Below, one piece after another: positions 37,728-50,199 of a DNA stretch of 64,000 nucleotides. The translations under genes and the position numbers were made by a program. This stretch comes from Bradysia coprophila (Eukaryota > Arthropoda > Insecta > Diptera > Sciaridae). The stretch's first letter is position 1. Each line of letters starts with the position of its first letter. The stretch spans positions 5,710,150 through 5,774,149 of the forward strand of contig NW_023503501.1 of NCBI RefSeq assembly GCF_014529535.1, read 5' to 3'. The notes beneath the pieces are model-generated. The model was not told the DNA's origin. It worked only from the letters and a program-made list of their open reading frames with translations, and ran no database searches.

Positions 37728-39603
37728 CGAGGCTCTAAAGTTCCAATTCAAAAAATATGCCCTTAATTTAGAGGAGAGACTTGACAATGAATGATAAAAC
37801 AATGACCACCTCTCTGATTTAATATGGATGAGTGACTTTGCAGTACTAGATTTAGGTAAACTTTATCAAAAATATAGATATTGTTTCAGTAAACTGTTAA
37901 GCATGAATTTTGTTAACATTTTCACCATCTCAGCAAATTTTCTTCAGCGGAATATAGCGCTTTTGTAGGCTATATAAACAACAGAGAGATCATAACAGAT
38001 GACGTTTCTCCTGGCGAGGCAGAAGTAACACCATCTGTTATCACCTCTTTGGAAAACGATTTTGTAGTTTTCAGTGTAAGCTAGTACGTCGTCCACTGTC
38101 CTATGGAATGCAAATTTCAGTTTATTTTAGCTATGTTAGACGTGGCAGTTGTTCTAGTACTACATTGCTTGTGCTGTAATGATAAGAGTACATCTCACGA
38201 TACGTGAAAAAGATTTTTTTATTCGTCGTAAAAAGTGTGCGCAATTACGCTTTAGAATAATCTGGCAAAGAACAACGACAGTTGTATGAACAAAAAAAAA
38301 TGTTATCCCTAAAGTAGTAAGCATTCTATATGTATGTAATATCGTACCGTATACAAGTTCTCTAAATCTGGAATTATTCTCACCTTACCATAAAATGTAT
38401 AATAATCCAACCAACGCTCGACTTATACAGCACGTGAAAATATTTCTAATTTTCCAAAAAATAATTGAATCAAAAATTTATGAACTAATTAAACAAAACT
38501 TTTTCGTCAAACAATTCACATTATATCAAAGTTCCGACTTATCTCTATCCTGTAAGCAATCAAAATACTGAACAAACTGCAAGTGAACACTTGGGGATTA
38601 TCCTTGGTATGCTTATACATTTTCCCTTCAAGCTTCGCCTTTTTTTTACTTATAAAACATTTTTCATTTCGTATGGAAAAATGCTACGTCTCTTCTACTA
38701 CAGCTTGGAATATGATTTAGGTACTCTCCTCTCTGTTATGGTTGGGTCGAGTATAATTTGTGTGAGTGTGTGTAACATGGTATTTTCTTTTAGGTATCAA
38801 CTCCACTCACAGAACATTATTTTCCATATACACAAAACCTACTTATTTGTTTGCACGAACAACAACACACACAAAAAAACGAATGAAAATATTGTGTGCT
38901 TAAAAGTTTTTTTAAACAATTTTTTGTTTCGGATAACATATTTTCAAAAATATTAAAATGTACAAAAGGTATAAGTTATGCGATGCGGGAATGGTTCAAA
39001 ATATGCTCGTGTTTTTTTATCTCTCTATCTCCTCTTCTCCACTTCGTTGTGCTGTGTTAATGCTTTAGAAAATTTTATGGCATAAAGTTCGTAAATTGTA
39101 CGGTTACTTATTCAAAGGTCTTCCGGGAAATTTCAAATTAGTTAGCACTGTGTGCATTTTTATTAACGGATAGCTTCGATGTTTAAAATGTAATTATGGT
39201 GTTACCTAATTGAATAATACAGAGTGGCACCAACATAATACGCATTCAGATTTTATAATTAGAAATGTCACATCAAGCCGCATTGTGGCACTTCAGCGGA
39301 TTTAGTTGAAAATTGGTAAAAGAATTCATTGGACAATTTTCTTCCTTTTTTAATTGCAACCGAAAATGCATTTCCCTCTCTAGCAACCAAACTTCGCGTT
39401 GACCACCTTATTTTGACACATGTGACACTGACTTTTCTCTGTGATGGAGTCGCTGTGCCGTGCTTTTTTGTAAAGCAATATCGACGTCACACGAAAAACT
39501 CAAATTTTAAACTTTATTTCATTTTTGCACCCCAAAGTGACGAGGTAACACACAAAAACAGATATCACAATCACAAATTATTCACTTTCCAACACAGAAA
39601 TGG
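37728..39603. other. Non-coding, no gene recognised
   Basis: ORFs at 38591-38956 and 39329-39637 have no recognised domain. The first is rich in hydrophobic residues, as AT-rich chance ORFs often are. No repeat ends identified. Confidence 0.4.
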
Positions 39604-39768
39604 TACAGCCGGAGAAAAATGGATTTCGGGATTTTAAGAGACATCATCGTTTTCATCGTTCTTCTGTATTCTCTCATTTCGCATGTTATTTCAAATGGCA
39701 ATTGAGAGAATTAGAGAAATGATGATATCTCTAAAAAAAAACCCGAAATCTTTATTTCTCCGACTGTA
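39604..39768. mobile_element. 165 bp TA-flanked MITE
   Basis: TACAGCCGGAGAAAAATGG at the left and, inward, TACAGTCGGAGAAATAAAG at the right. Further in, GATTTCGGGATTTTAAGAGA pairs with TCTCTAAAAAAAAACCCGAA. If the TA at each end is the target duplication, this is mariner-type. Confidence 0.75.
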
Positions 39769-40200
39769 ACATGAGACGTAATATTTTCAACACAAAAAAG
39801 GACGTCGCTGCTCATGCTTCATTAAATTTATTTTTAAAAGTGTAAACTTCCATAACAGCATGCACTGTACAGTTTTACCACACTAATTTTCCTAGTTTGC
39901 TTGCTAGAGTGGGTATTGATTTCACTTATTACAAAAAATATTGCAACAAGATCACTCCACTGGCTCATCACTATTTTACTAATTTTATTTTTATTTATCG
40001 AATAACTCATATTCCCCAGTCGTGTATTGATACTCTATTTATTTCTGTGCTAGAGCAACATAATTAATGTTATGTGATATAACAATGTTTACAACTGGAA
40101 TTCGTACTAGAACATAATATACTCAATGGAGTGTTTTGTTTATTCCAAAATAATGACGTCATGCTATTTTGCGGAATATTTTATCCCTTACTCCGTCAAA

Positions 40201-40679
40201 CAGGGGCTATTTAGTTGAATTAATTTGCCGAAATTCGCCAAAATTCGCCAAAATTCGCCGAAATTCTCCCAAATTAAAAAATTCAAATTTTGAAAATTTT
40301 CTTCCAAATTTATGTTTTTTGAAATATTTTGCTAGTTTTGTGATATAGCATAACAAAAATATGCAAGAATCTACCAAATTCACAAATATATGTAAAATTC
40401 ACAAAATTAGGACATTTTTCATCGTTTTTCCAAAAAAAAGCCATCATGGCTTCCCGGTTAAAAATAGATTTCTAGAATGTCTTGGCCAAAAATATGTAAC
40501 TAAGTTCTACGATTCTTTGAAATTTCTTAAAATAATGTATAAATTAACAAAAAATCGCCAAAATTCGTCAAAATTCGCTAAAATTCGTCAAAATTCGCCA
40601 AAATTCGTCAAATTCTCCAAATTCGTCAAATTCTCCAAATTCGCCAAAATTCGCTGAAAATTCAACTAAATAGCCCCTG
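40201..40679. mobile_element. 479 bp hAT-type MITE with 8 bp target duplication
   Basis: Inverted ends CAGGGGCTATTTAGTTGAAT and its complement are perfect over 21 bp. Exact 8 bp duplications CCGTCAAA flank it at 40193-40200 and 40680-40687. The inside is A-rich with an 11-mer, CAAAATTCGYC, repeated many times near both ends (about 40229-40262 and 40556-40655). The 98-codon ORF inside is made of this repeat and is not a protein gene. Confidence 0.88.
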
Positions 40680-40687
40680 CCGTCAAA

Positions 40688-42012
40688 CGAAAACGGTCAA
40701 AATTGTCCAAATTTGTTAGAATTGTCAGGTTTTGTTGTAAACCCGCTCCTTCCCTTGACAGAGAGAATTCAATACATTTTCTCTCGGCCAAATTCAAAAT
40801 CTTTCGACATATTTCCTATATCCGTCGAAACGACCTAGTCGTCATACATATTAGCAACTCTCGGGTCTAACTAGTCAGAAATCGCTCTACTTGATACCAC
40901 TGAAATTCTATTACTATGCTTGCTATGTGCTTTGATGACAGTCTTAAAATCTGTGCGATTTTTTTTTTAAATAAAAGAAAAATTTCGCAACACTACTGAT
41001 ATCAGTAGTTTGTACTGTGTTTAAGATTGGAAAACCTGATAACAATTAGTAAATTATAGCAATTAGGAAAGTAATTTCTTTCGCCCTCATATAGTTTTAG
41101 AGACAGTGTTCCTGCAAGACATTCCCGAAAATAAATAGATCTCTTCCAAAGTTCCTACGTTTTACCAAGTATTAGTCGATTTGATTAATGCTTAAGCTGA
41201 CAGACCGAGTGGAACGTCGCATCTGATGTATACCTATTCAATTCATATTTGAATGCACATATTTCTGAAATATTGTTCCTAGAACCTTGTATCGGGCCGG
41301 GCAGTCTATTACAAAACTGCAGTTATATTACCAGCACATTGTTTATAATTCAAAACAATTCAAGTACACTTCAGTCTCACTAGGCAACGATAATGTATCA
41401 GTTGAAGCAGTTGTAATTAACAGACAAACCAAACATTTAATGGGTTTACATTCATAAAATTCATAAAATATTCGTCATGAATTTGTATGTAAACAAACAA
41501 GGCTTTTGTGGGATCATGAGTTTAAAAACAGACATTGTAGCTAAAATCGCTAAAGAAAACCATTTGTGTCAACCCATCCGTCAAATGTCAAAATTAGAAT
41601 TATAAAATTCTATTTAAATCCACGACTGTATACTCGTGACCCGTAATGTTTTCCATTTGCAATTAAAGGTTTCCAGTAAAGCTTATATAAAAATGTTTAT
41701 TACAACATTTGAAGAGAAAAATAAAATTTGGCAGGGTGTCTGAAGTTTTGTGATCGAAATTTGTCGTTTGCCACCATTGCCACTGTCTTACTGTCTTTTC
41801 ATAGTTATTTACTTGAATATGGATAAAAAGATGAAAAGTAGAGTTTTCGTGTAAATTTTGTTGATCCGAGACGAAGTCAATAAACACAAAACGAGGCTTT
41901 TTATTTCCATACAGAGTCATGTAATGTCGAAAGTAGTGCTTGAAACATGGAACTTCAATTTTAATGCTTATCTCAATTAGAACCTTGAAAATCGTCAAAG
42001 ATTATGGTAACT
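40688..42012. other. Non-coding, no gene recognised
   Basis: AT-rich sequence between the 479 bp MITE and the copia LTR remnant. A minus-strand ORF at 41663-41998 has no recognised domain. This is the DNA that flanked the copia element on its 3' side. Confidence 0.4.
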
Positions 42013-42086
42013 TGATATTGAAGAATTATTCTGCAGCGAAATACGAGTAATTGAAAAACACGTCCGTTTTACTAGAAAACCTTTAA

Positions 42087-44905
42087 CACTAGAAAAGCTT
42101 TAGGGTCAAAATGACTTAATCGAATTTCTCTTTATGAAATATTTATTCAACCAAAGAGTTTTACTCAGTAACTTTTTAAGTATTCGTAAATCAAATGATA
42201 AAGAACATAAATTTGAAAAGATAATTAAAATCGGAATAAAACAAATGAAATAAAATCACATTTAACTTAGAAAGGCGATCAACCGGTGTCAAATTGACCT
42301 ACAACAATCTCAGAAAATGCTCTCGCCGCTCTCACCGAAAATCGACTTTAATCAAAGTTGGCTAATTTTCATTCAAATTTTTATTGTCACTGTCGATTTT
42401 ATAACAAAAACGTTCAACTCACATATTACATGGAAATCAAAATTGCTTTTTTTATAAATTAAAATAAAATGCGGTGCATGACACGGTCGTTAAAAAAACG
42501 TTTGGACGATCTTCGTAATATCCCAGAAGAACTTTCTGGTTCCGAATCAGAAGAAAATTTTGACGAATTGTGTAAACAAGTGACTGAGAATGGTAAACAT
42601 AGTTGAAATTATTGGCACAATCAATTACAAGAAAATATTGAATTTTAGAATCGGAAAGTGATGGTGTGCAAGATGTTGACGAATCCGACGACGACGCTCA
42701 GCAAGATGTTGACGAATCGGACGACTACGCTCGGCAAGATGTTGACGAATCCGACGACGACGCTCAGCAAGAAGTTGACGAATCCGACAACGACAATTTC
42801 TCTGTGGATTCAGGAGATGAATCGGATGATTCAAAACATCTGAAAACAACAGCGACGACCGCATCCACCAATGAATCTGAGGATGACGAAAATGTCAAAC
42901 GACATTTGTTACCGACAACAGACATCCAAGAAGGCAATTCTGAGGGCGAAGCAAGTGATGATCAAACCGATGAGGACCACAGTGATGCAGGAAGTTGGAG
43001 TGATGATGACTCAAGTGGTTGTGAAACAGATGACGATACATGTGACGATTGGATTTGGGAAGTTGGCCTTGATGGTAGTGTGTGGAAAAAACATTTTGCT
43101 GAGCCGTCAACTGTTAAGGGAAAAATATCGGTGGAAAATATTCTTCGCGCAAAGCCCGGTCCAACTCCGTACGCCTTCCGTACAGTAAGTGACATTTGCA
43201 GTGCATTTCGCCTTTTTGTTGATGACAATATGCTCGATTACATTTGCGAATGTACAATGAAAGAAGCAGAACGAACGTTCCAAAATGACGCCTGGAAAAT
43301 TTCGAGAAATGAACTTCTCGCGTTTATTGCCATTTGTTATTCACGAGGATCGCTCGGATTAAAAAACATGTCAGTCACGAACATTTTTTCCGAGAAATAT
43401 GGTCCTGCGGTTATTCGCAGTACTATGTCCAGAGACAAATTTAAGGCGATCATGAAATTTCTTCGATTTGATGACAAAGAAACCCGTAAGGAACGCTTAG
43501 CAACTGATAAATTCGGGTTGATGAGTTATGTGTGGGACAGTTTCATTGACAACTGTCAGAAATGTTACAATCCTGGTGTTAACGTCACAGTCGATGAACA
43601 ATTATTTCCAACCAAGGCGAGATGTCCGTTTACACAGTTTATGAAGGATAAGCCGGACAAATTTGGCATCAAATTTTTCTTCGTGGTCGATCTTCACTCA
43701 AAATATATTTTGAACGGGTTTCCATTTACCGGGAAAGATGTGCAGCAAAACGATCAGCCAGCTGGAGAACGTGTGGTACTCAGACTAATGGAGCCGTACT
43801 TTAATCGAGGGCATACTGTGACGACTGACAACTTTTTTACCGGCCTGAATTTGGCTGTGGCGTTGAAAGAGAAAAAAACTACGCTGATTGGAACGGTAAA
43901 CAAACAGCGCCGATGGCTTCCAGAAACAGCGAAACTGAAGAATCCGAAACTCCCGTTGTACGAGTCAAATATTTATCTTGGTCCAGATGCTACCACGTTG
44001 ACTTTATACCAATCTAAACGTAATAAAAGCGTTTCGATTTTGAGTTCATTGCACAGAACAGTGGAAATTACAAATACAGAGAAGAAAAAACCTGAAACAA
44101 TAACTTACTACAATCAAACCAAATTCGGTGTCGATGTTGCTGACCAAATGGCGAAAAAATATTCGGTGAAATCCTCATCTCGACGATGGCCAGTACAAGT
44201 GTTTTATAACATCCTGGACCTTGCAGCTATAAATGCTTGGATAATTTATACGGAGACTACCGGGAAGAAAATTTCCAGATTAAATTTCATCACGGACCTA
44301 GCAGAATCTTTACGAAGCCCGTACATCGTGGATAAAAATGTGAACAACAATAACTCGAACAGTGACAGCTCAAACGGGATGACATTGCGGATACAAAACA
44401 CTAAATCTAACGCGAATCGAAAACGTAAATTTTCAACGGAAATATGTTGCTCAAACATTCCACCGAAACGCCAACATTGTCAAACCAAAAAATGCAACAA
44501 CAAAAGTTCCGCTAAATGTTACGACTGCAAAAAAATAATCTGTGGAAAGTGCACCACGTACGAACAGCGGTGGTGTGTCGATTGCTGTCCTCTCATGTGT
44601 ACTAAATAATTATTTGACAAGAGACAAAGTCTCGCTAAACGTTGTGATTTTAATGCCGCTTGTATCTAATAAATGGTAAAATTCAGTTGACCAGTTAAAT
44701 TGTTTTATTTTATCCTAATTACAACAGTACTAAAGATCACCCGAAATGATAATAAGACAAAAGGTAAACATAAACAACTCAAAAGTCAAACTCAGTAAGT
44801 AAGAGAGAATAAAAACTTGCTCTCATCACTCGCGCTCACTTTTTGCCTGAAGGGTCACAACGACACCGTTTTTTAAGTAGTTCACAATTTTTCGCCTTTC
44901 TAGTG
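42087..44905 (+). mobile_element. Structurally complete piggyBac element, 2.8 kb
   Basis: TTAA tetranucleotides at 42083-42086 and 44906-44909 bound inverted ends CACTAGAAAAGC (left) and CACTAGAAAGGC (right, inward). This is the CCYTAGAAA-like pattern of the superfamily. AGGGTCAAAATGAC at 42104 and AGGGTCACAACGAC at 44850 are a direct subterminal pair. Inside is one uninterrupted two-exon transposase gene, with AATAAA near 44669. Both termini, the TSD and the ORF are whole, so it is a candidate for an active or recently active copy. Confidence 0.92.
42469..44609 (+). CDS. piggyBac transposase, 694 aa, one 56 bp intron
   Basis: Exon 1 is 42469-42592, exon 2 is 42649-44609 (donor GGTAAAC, acceptor TTTTAG), joined in phase 1. 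The enzyme excises and inserts the element at TTAA without a footprint. The N-terminus (to about residue 170) is acidic and includes 3.5 copies of an 11-residue DVDESDDDAQQ repeat (a 33 bp tandem repeat). The DDE_Tnp_1_7 domain follows from about 190 to 570. Catalytic acidic residues are D357 (in TVDEQ), D435 (in TTDNFF) and D537/D540 (in GVDVADQM). The first two are 78 residues apart, the same as D268 and D346 of Trichoplusia piggyBac. The SRRW motif follows the third. A C-terminal cysteine-rich domain from about 645 holds paired CxxC motifs, including CYDC, CGKC and CVDCC. No stop or frameshift seen. Confidence 0.93.
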
Positions 44906-45001
44906 TTAATGTAAGTGAGTTGCTGAGATGGTTATACAAAACAAATTCTTTTATAAAGCCGAATTAGATGAACAATCAAATTGTAACTCCAACACCACTC
45001 C

Positions 45002-48000
45002 TCAATTTGATAATCCGATAAGATCCCTCAACTTGATGAATGGTTTTGGTGATAACGGTTTTGTCATTATATCAGCAAGTTGATCCTCTGAACGCAAGTA
45101 TTCGATCTTCGTGTCACCATCCATAATTGTTTGACGAATGAAATGATATTTTGTGTCCACATGCTTCATCCTCTTATTATCTTTTGGCGTTTCGGCTATA
45201 CGTACACAAGATTGATTGTCTTCAAACAATGTGACGGGCTCATTACAAGTTATCCGAAGTTCTTTCAACAGATTTCGAATCCAAATTGCCTCACACGCAC
45301 ATTCACTCAACGCAATATATTCTGCTTCTGTCGAAGACAAACTGACCGTGGATTGTTTACGAGAAGACCAAGAGACCGTATTCCCATAAACTTTGAACAC
45401 GTAACCGGAGACTGATTTTCTTTCGAATGTATCATTGGCCCAATCTGCATCAGCATAGCCAGCTAGCGGATCGGTACCTTCATTACGTTTATAGATCAAC
45501 TTTAAGTCGAGCGTTCCCTTAATGTATCGCAAGATTTGTTTAGCATACATAAAATGCTCCTGGCCATAATTGCTCTGATATCGACTGAAGTAATTGGTTG
45601 CTGCAGCCAAATCTGGTCGAGTGGTCAAGGAAACATACATCAGGCAACCGATGAGCTCGCGATATGGTATGTTAGCAGGGTTGCTTCCGAATCGTTCTAA
45701 CTTCAGACCAACTTCCATCGGGGTTGTGGCTGATTTACTGTCAGCCATTTCAAATTTCTTCAGAGTATTGATCAGGTATTGTTTTTGACTAAATTCCATT
45801 GTACCAGCATTCATATTTCGTTTCATATAAATCCCCAAATACGTTTCCATCTCGTTCAAATCAGTCATTTTAAATTCTTGTGATAACATCATCTTGATCC
45901 ATTGAATTTCTTCCAATAAATTGCTGATTAATATCAAGTCATCGACATATATTAGCAGGTAGAACTTGCTGTTCTCAGTGAACCTGACGTACAAACAGTT
46001 ATCGGCCTCACAACGTTGGAAATTCAAATTCAGTAAATAGTGATGCAAGCGTAGATTCCACATCCTCGGAGATTGCTTGAGACCATAGATCGATCTATTC
46101 AATCTACAAACCTTGTCGCCAATTTCAAATCCTTCTGGCTGTATCATATAGATCTCTTCATCCAATAAACCGTTCAGAAAAGCACAGCTTACGTACATTT
46201 GATGAACATGTAGATTTTCGTGACACGCAACTGCCATGAGAACTCGAAATGTTGTCAATTTTTCTACTGGTGCATAAGTTTCATTGTAGTCGAATCCTTT
46301 CTTCTGTGAAAATCCTTTGGCGCATAGACGAGCTTTGTATTTGTCGATCGATCCATCGAATTTGCGCTTTATTTTGAACACCCATTTACATGCAATCGCC
46401 TTTCTGTCCGATGGTAAATCACACAGAGTCCACGTCTCATTCTTTAACAGCGAATTGTACTCATCATCGACAGCATTTTTCCACAATTTCCAATCACTTC
46501 TAAGTTTCGCTTCTCTTAGAGTAAGAGGATCATTTTGCACATATCCTTCCGCACTGAACGCAAAATTGGCTGTATATCTTTCAGGTGGACGTCGGTCGCG
46601 CTCACTTCTTCTTAACGTTTGTATTTGAGATTCTTCCAGTTCGCTTGATTCGACCTCGTTTGCATTGATGCTGGGTTGATTTGTTAGGTCGCTGTCAGTG
46701 TGGTCTACCAAATTTCGACCACAATCTTCATAGATGTCCACGAATTTACGATTAATCAGCAAAACATTTTCATCGAAAGTAACATTTCTTCCAACAACAA
46801 TTTTCCGTTTTTGCGGATCGTAGAGCCTGTATCCATTCGACGTGTAGCCAACCATAAATGTTTTCACAGCTTTGGGATCCAATTTTGACCGGCATTCTTT
46901 CGGTACATGATTGTATGCTGGGGATCCAAAAAATTTTAAATTTTGCAAATTTGGTTTCTTACCGAACCATAATTCCGCTGGTGTCTTACATGTTCTCTCA
47001 TCCTTGAAAGCACTCGTGGGACTTCGATTGGTCAAAAATGTCGCTGTTAATACTGCTTCGTTCCAAAAACGTTTCTCCATTTTTGCAGCGATTATCAATG
47101 TTCGTGCCTTTTCCATAAGCGTTCGATTCATTCTTTCGGCAACTCCATTAAGTTCTGAATTATACGTATGGTATGGTGTGATCAAGCTGAATTCCTCGTT
47201 CTTGGCAAAATTCAATGAAAGCATTCGATGTATACTCTCCACCATTGTCACTCTTTACCCGTACGATATTCGACTTGATGATGTGTTCTCTCATATTCAA
47301 TCCACACGAACACTCAGAAATTTTTGACTGGAACTGAGTTTCGGCCATCGCAGAATATCCTTTAAACTTTTCCAGAACTTCGCTTTTCTTTTCGATAGGG
47401 TAAACCACAGTAAAGTGAGTGTAGTCATCAATAAAAGTTACGAAATATTTGGAGCCTTGCCAAGCGACTGGTTCGATTGGACCACACACGTCCGTGTGTA
47501 TCAATTCCAATGGGCGATTTGATCGATTCTCTTCACGAGCAGGAAATGGCTGTCGTGCTTGTTTCCCAAAGACACAAGGTTCACACACTTTCGCAACATC
47601 ATTTTTGATTTTCAAATCGAATCCTGTGACCATTTCTTTGCCAACCAATTTTCGCATGTCTTGCATGTTCAAATGTCCCATCCTGTTATGCCACAGATCG
47701 TTGTTATCTTCAGCACACATGCCAGCAAATTGTGTCTCTTCCACCACAAGGTCCACCTTATACGTATTGCCACATCGTTTTGCAACATACAGAACCTTAT
47801 TTTTCCACAAAATCTGAGCAGTTCCGTTTTTGAAACGAATTTCCATGCCGGCTTTTTCCATTTTTCCAATCGACATCAGATTACAGCTTAAATCTTGCAC
47901 GTATAAAACATTCTCCAAGACACATTTTCTTTCTTCGTTTCCATTTACAAGAAAGCCATGAACATCTCCACTTTCGGTTGATGATAAAATTGCTCCTTGC

Positions 48001-48848
48001 TTAGCACTTCGAATCTTTTCTTCCATTATTTTCTTTAGACATACAAGTATAGTGTGATCATTTACCATATGGCTTGTTGCACCAGAATCCAAAAACATTG
48101 TAACAATCCGACGACGAGTAACTCTGGCAGCAGCAACTACTAAAGCTTGATCATTGATGTCACATTCACCGGATTCGCCTTGAATATTAACAGATTCTGC
48201 AAAAACAGAAAACGCAACAGCAACTTCATTATCGCTGCCCTCATCTGGTAGTTTTCTCGTCGCAACGTTGGCTTTCTTTTCGTATCTGGAATCATCTTGT
48301 TTTGTAGTTCCTTTTTCGATCTTGGCTTTACATTGAGACCACTTGTGCCCCGTTTTCTGGCAACGATAACATTTGAATTTGAAATTTGATTCATTTGCAC
48401 TCATCGCAACTGGATTATTTAATTTACTGCGACCATTCGCGCCTTCAGATGGTTTCCTTTTCGTATATTCATCCAGCAATCGATTCTTAACGAAAGTGAT
48501 ACTCAATTTCTCCGGGTCCAACGTTTCTAATGCAATAACCAAATTTTCATACGACGACGGCATAGACAACAACAGATGACATACGATATCCAAGTCTTCT
48601 AGATTAGCACCGATCGATTTGAGCTCTCGGACAGTTTTATCGAATACCAAAAAATGATCAGCCATATCATCATTCTCTTCGTACTTCATGGTAATGAGTT
48701 TCTTTCTCAAATATATCTGACTAGCCACACTTTTTCTTTCGAACACTGCCTTCAGAGAATCAAACATGTCCTTTGCTCTTCGCTTGTCTCGAATATATTC
48801 CAAATGACTATCTGGATTATATATATCTCTGTGTGGTAAGACTAACAT
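45002..48848 (-). pseudogene. Ty1/copia gag-pol, 5'-truncated and frameshifted
   Basis: Gag (UBN2-type, KAVFERKSVASQIYLRKKL) lacks its usual N-terminus. Its first ATG at 48848 is preceded by an in-frame stop. The zinc knuckle CYRCQKTGHKWSQC lies near 48316-48370, and protease DSGATSH near 48073-48096. The integrase HHCC zinc domain (WHNRMGHL ... CEPCVFG) comes before the catalytic core (HTDVCGP, SDNGGEY). Reverse transcriptase has YVDD near 45939-45953, and RNase H has ADADWA. Integrase reading changes frame near 47165-47180: the upstream frame stops at 47160 and the downstream frame carries on at NSELNGVAERMNR. Truncation, frameshift and a piggyBac-broken LTR make it inactive on its own, though RT and RNase H remain open. 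Confidence 0.93.
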
Positions 48849-49710
48849 TATGCATCAGCTCGGAGAGGGGGTTTGGGTTTATCTTTGCATCGACACGTAA
48901 AAGGTGATGTATGCACATATGTCCCATTGTTTATTTTGACAAGTTGGATTATGATTGGCGTGCCTTCGGCTGATGATCACAATCACAAGCTCGTCAAAAT
49001 AAACATTTGGACACAGGTGCATAAGATTTATTAAATTTCACAAACAGTGATGTAAAGTGCACTTTACCGCGCGCTTCACCCGAAGGAAGGGGCTGTATTT
49101 CCACTCGTCAAAATAAAAATTTGGAACCTCGTACGTCGGTGTCACAATTACACATCTAGAGCCTAATACAGGACTTTACGTGTTACGACATGTTTCATTT
49201 TCATTTACATTGCCAATCACGTAAAGCATTGTACCTACGAGGTTTCAAGTTGTTATTTGACAAGTGGGTAATACAGCCCTCCCCTTCGGTTCCGGCTGTA
49301 ACACCCCACTTAACAAATACACAGCTTGGAACCTCGGAAGTAATATGCTATTGCACTCGATGTCATAAATAACTATTACATATCAGAAGCACGTAAAATA
49401 TTATACAAATTAGGCAAAACAAGTGAGTCATACGCACTTGAATGAAAGTGTAAGTCATTTCACTCGTTCACTCTGTTAAAACATTCACATTCAGATATGT
49501 TCGCATGCTCGTACGTACACTCGTACAATTATTACTCGATTATTAGTAATGAATAATAGTATTTTTCGTATCAAGACAGGAAATGACAATTTTTTCAGCA
49601 CCAGTCCTAAGTCCTTGAGTTTTTGCACCGGACAACGGAAATACGACATATTTTGCCATGATTTTTTGTTATGAAATGTCAGGTTTTTCCGAACGATATA
49701 CCGAAAGTAA

Positions 49711-49921
49711 ATAGTACATTACTATGCAAGGGAAGTAAAGTGATATCTCGTATCCAGATGAGTAAAAGTAACCGAGGGCTTTAGCCCGAGGTACATTTAC
49801 TCATCGTGATACGAGATATCACTTTATTTTCCGTGTGTAGTACGACGTTTTACTATGCGAGTGATGTAAAGGTTATTGCCTATACATGTAATAGCCTTAT
49901 TACATGCACCAGCATAGTAAA
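49711..49921 (+). repeat. 210 bp direct repeat, copy 1 (double hairpin)
   Basis: Begins ATAGTACATTACTATGCAAG. It contains an 85 bp hairpin whose arms are AGTGATATCTCGTATC ... GATGAGTAAA and TTTACTCATC ... GATACGAGATATCACT, with GAGGGCTTTAGCCC at the tip. A second palindrome follows (TTTTACTATGCGAG ... CAGCATAGTAAAA). Nearly identical to copy 2, 489 bp downstream. Confidence 0.85.
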
Positions 49922-50199
49922 ATGTCAGTGAACGATCCTTGTGACGTAAATATAACTATTCTTAACGATTTATTGTGTGTGAAAGGAATTACAACAATTT
50001 TTCCCTGACTGTAGGACTGATCAAATTTAATATGATGAATGTGATGTGTGTATATTTTCAGGTTAGTTGATATGTTTTGTCTATTTCAGTGGTCTGATGC
50101 ACAAAACTTTGGTCATACCTCGACAGGAAATTAATTTTTTCAGCACACGTCCCCTAAAACTGGTGCTGAAGAAATCGTCATTTCCTGTCTTGGTATGAA

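Larger units (their letters stand above)
42013..44994 (-). repeat. Copia 3' LTR split by the piggyBac insertion
   Basis: On the minus strand the copia stop codon is followed within a few bases by GAGGAGTGG, a polypurine-like tract, and then TGTTGGAGTTACAATTTG at 44994, a start typical of copia-type LTRs. The LTR contains TTTATAAAAG, a possible TATA box, and runs to the TTAA at 44906, where piggyBac lies. Beyond piggyBac it resumes at 42086. It probably ends near 42013, where the strand reads AATATCA. That gives about 160 bp of LTR. The left border is an estimate, as no second LTR is present for comparison. Confidence 0.6.

Noticed and set aside
38591..38956. 121-codon hydrophobic ORF as a chemoreceptor exon
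   Set aside because: F/Y/I-rich as expected for AT-rich chance ORFs; none of the receptor signature motifs and no flanking exons.
42658..43228. Several ORFs on both strands over the transposase N-terminus
   Set aside because: Shadows of the acidic 33 bp repeat in the real frame. The plus-strand frame with intron and catalytic domain explains the sequence.
45131..48839. Plus-strand ORFs of 60-140 codons
   Set aside because: They lie opposite the copia gag-pol frames, which carry the recognised domains.
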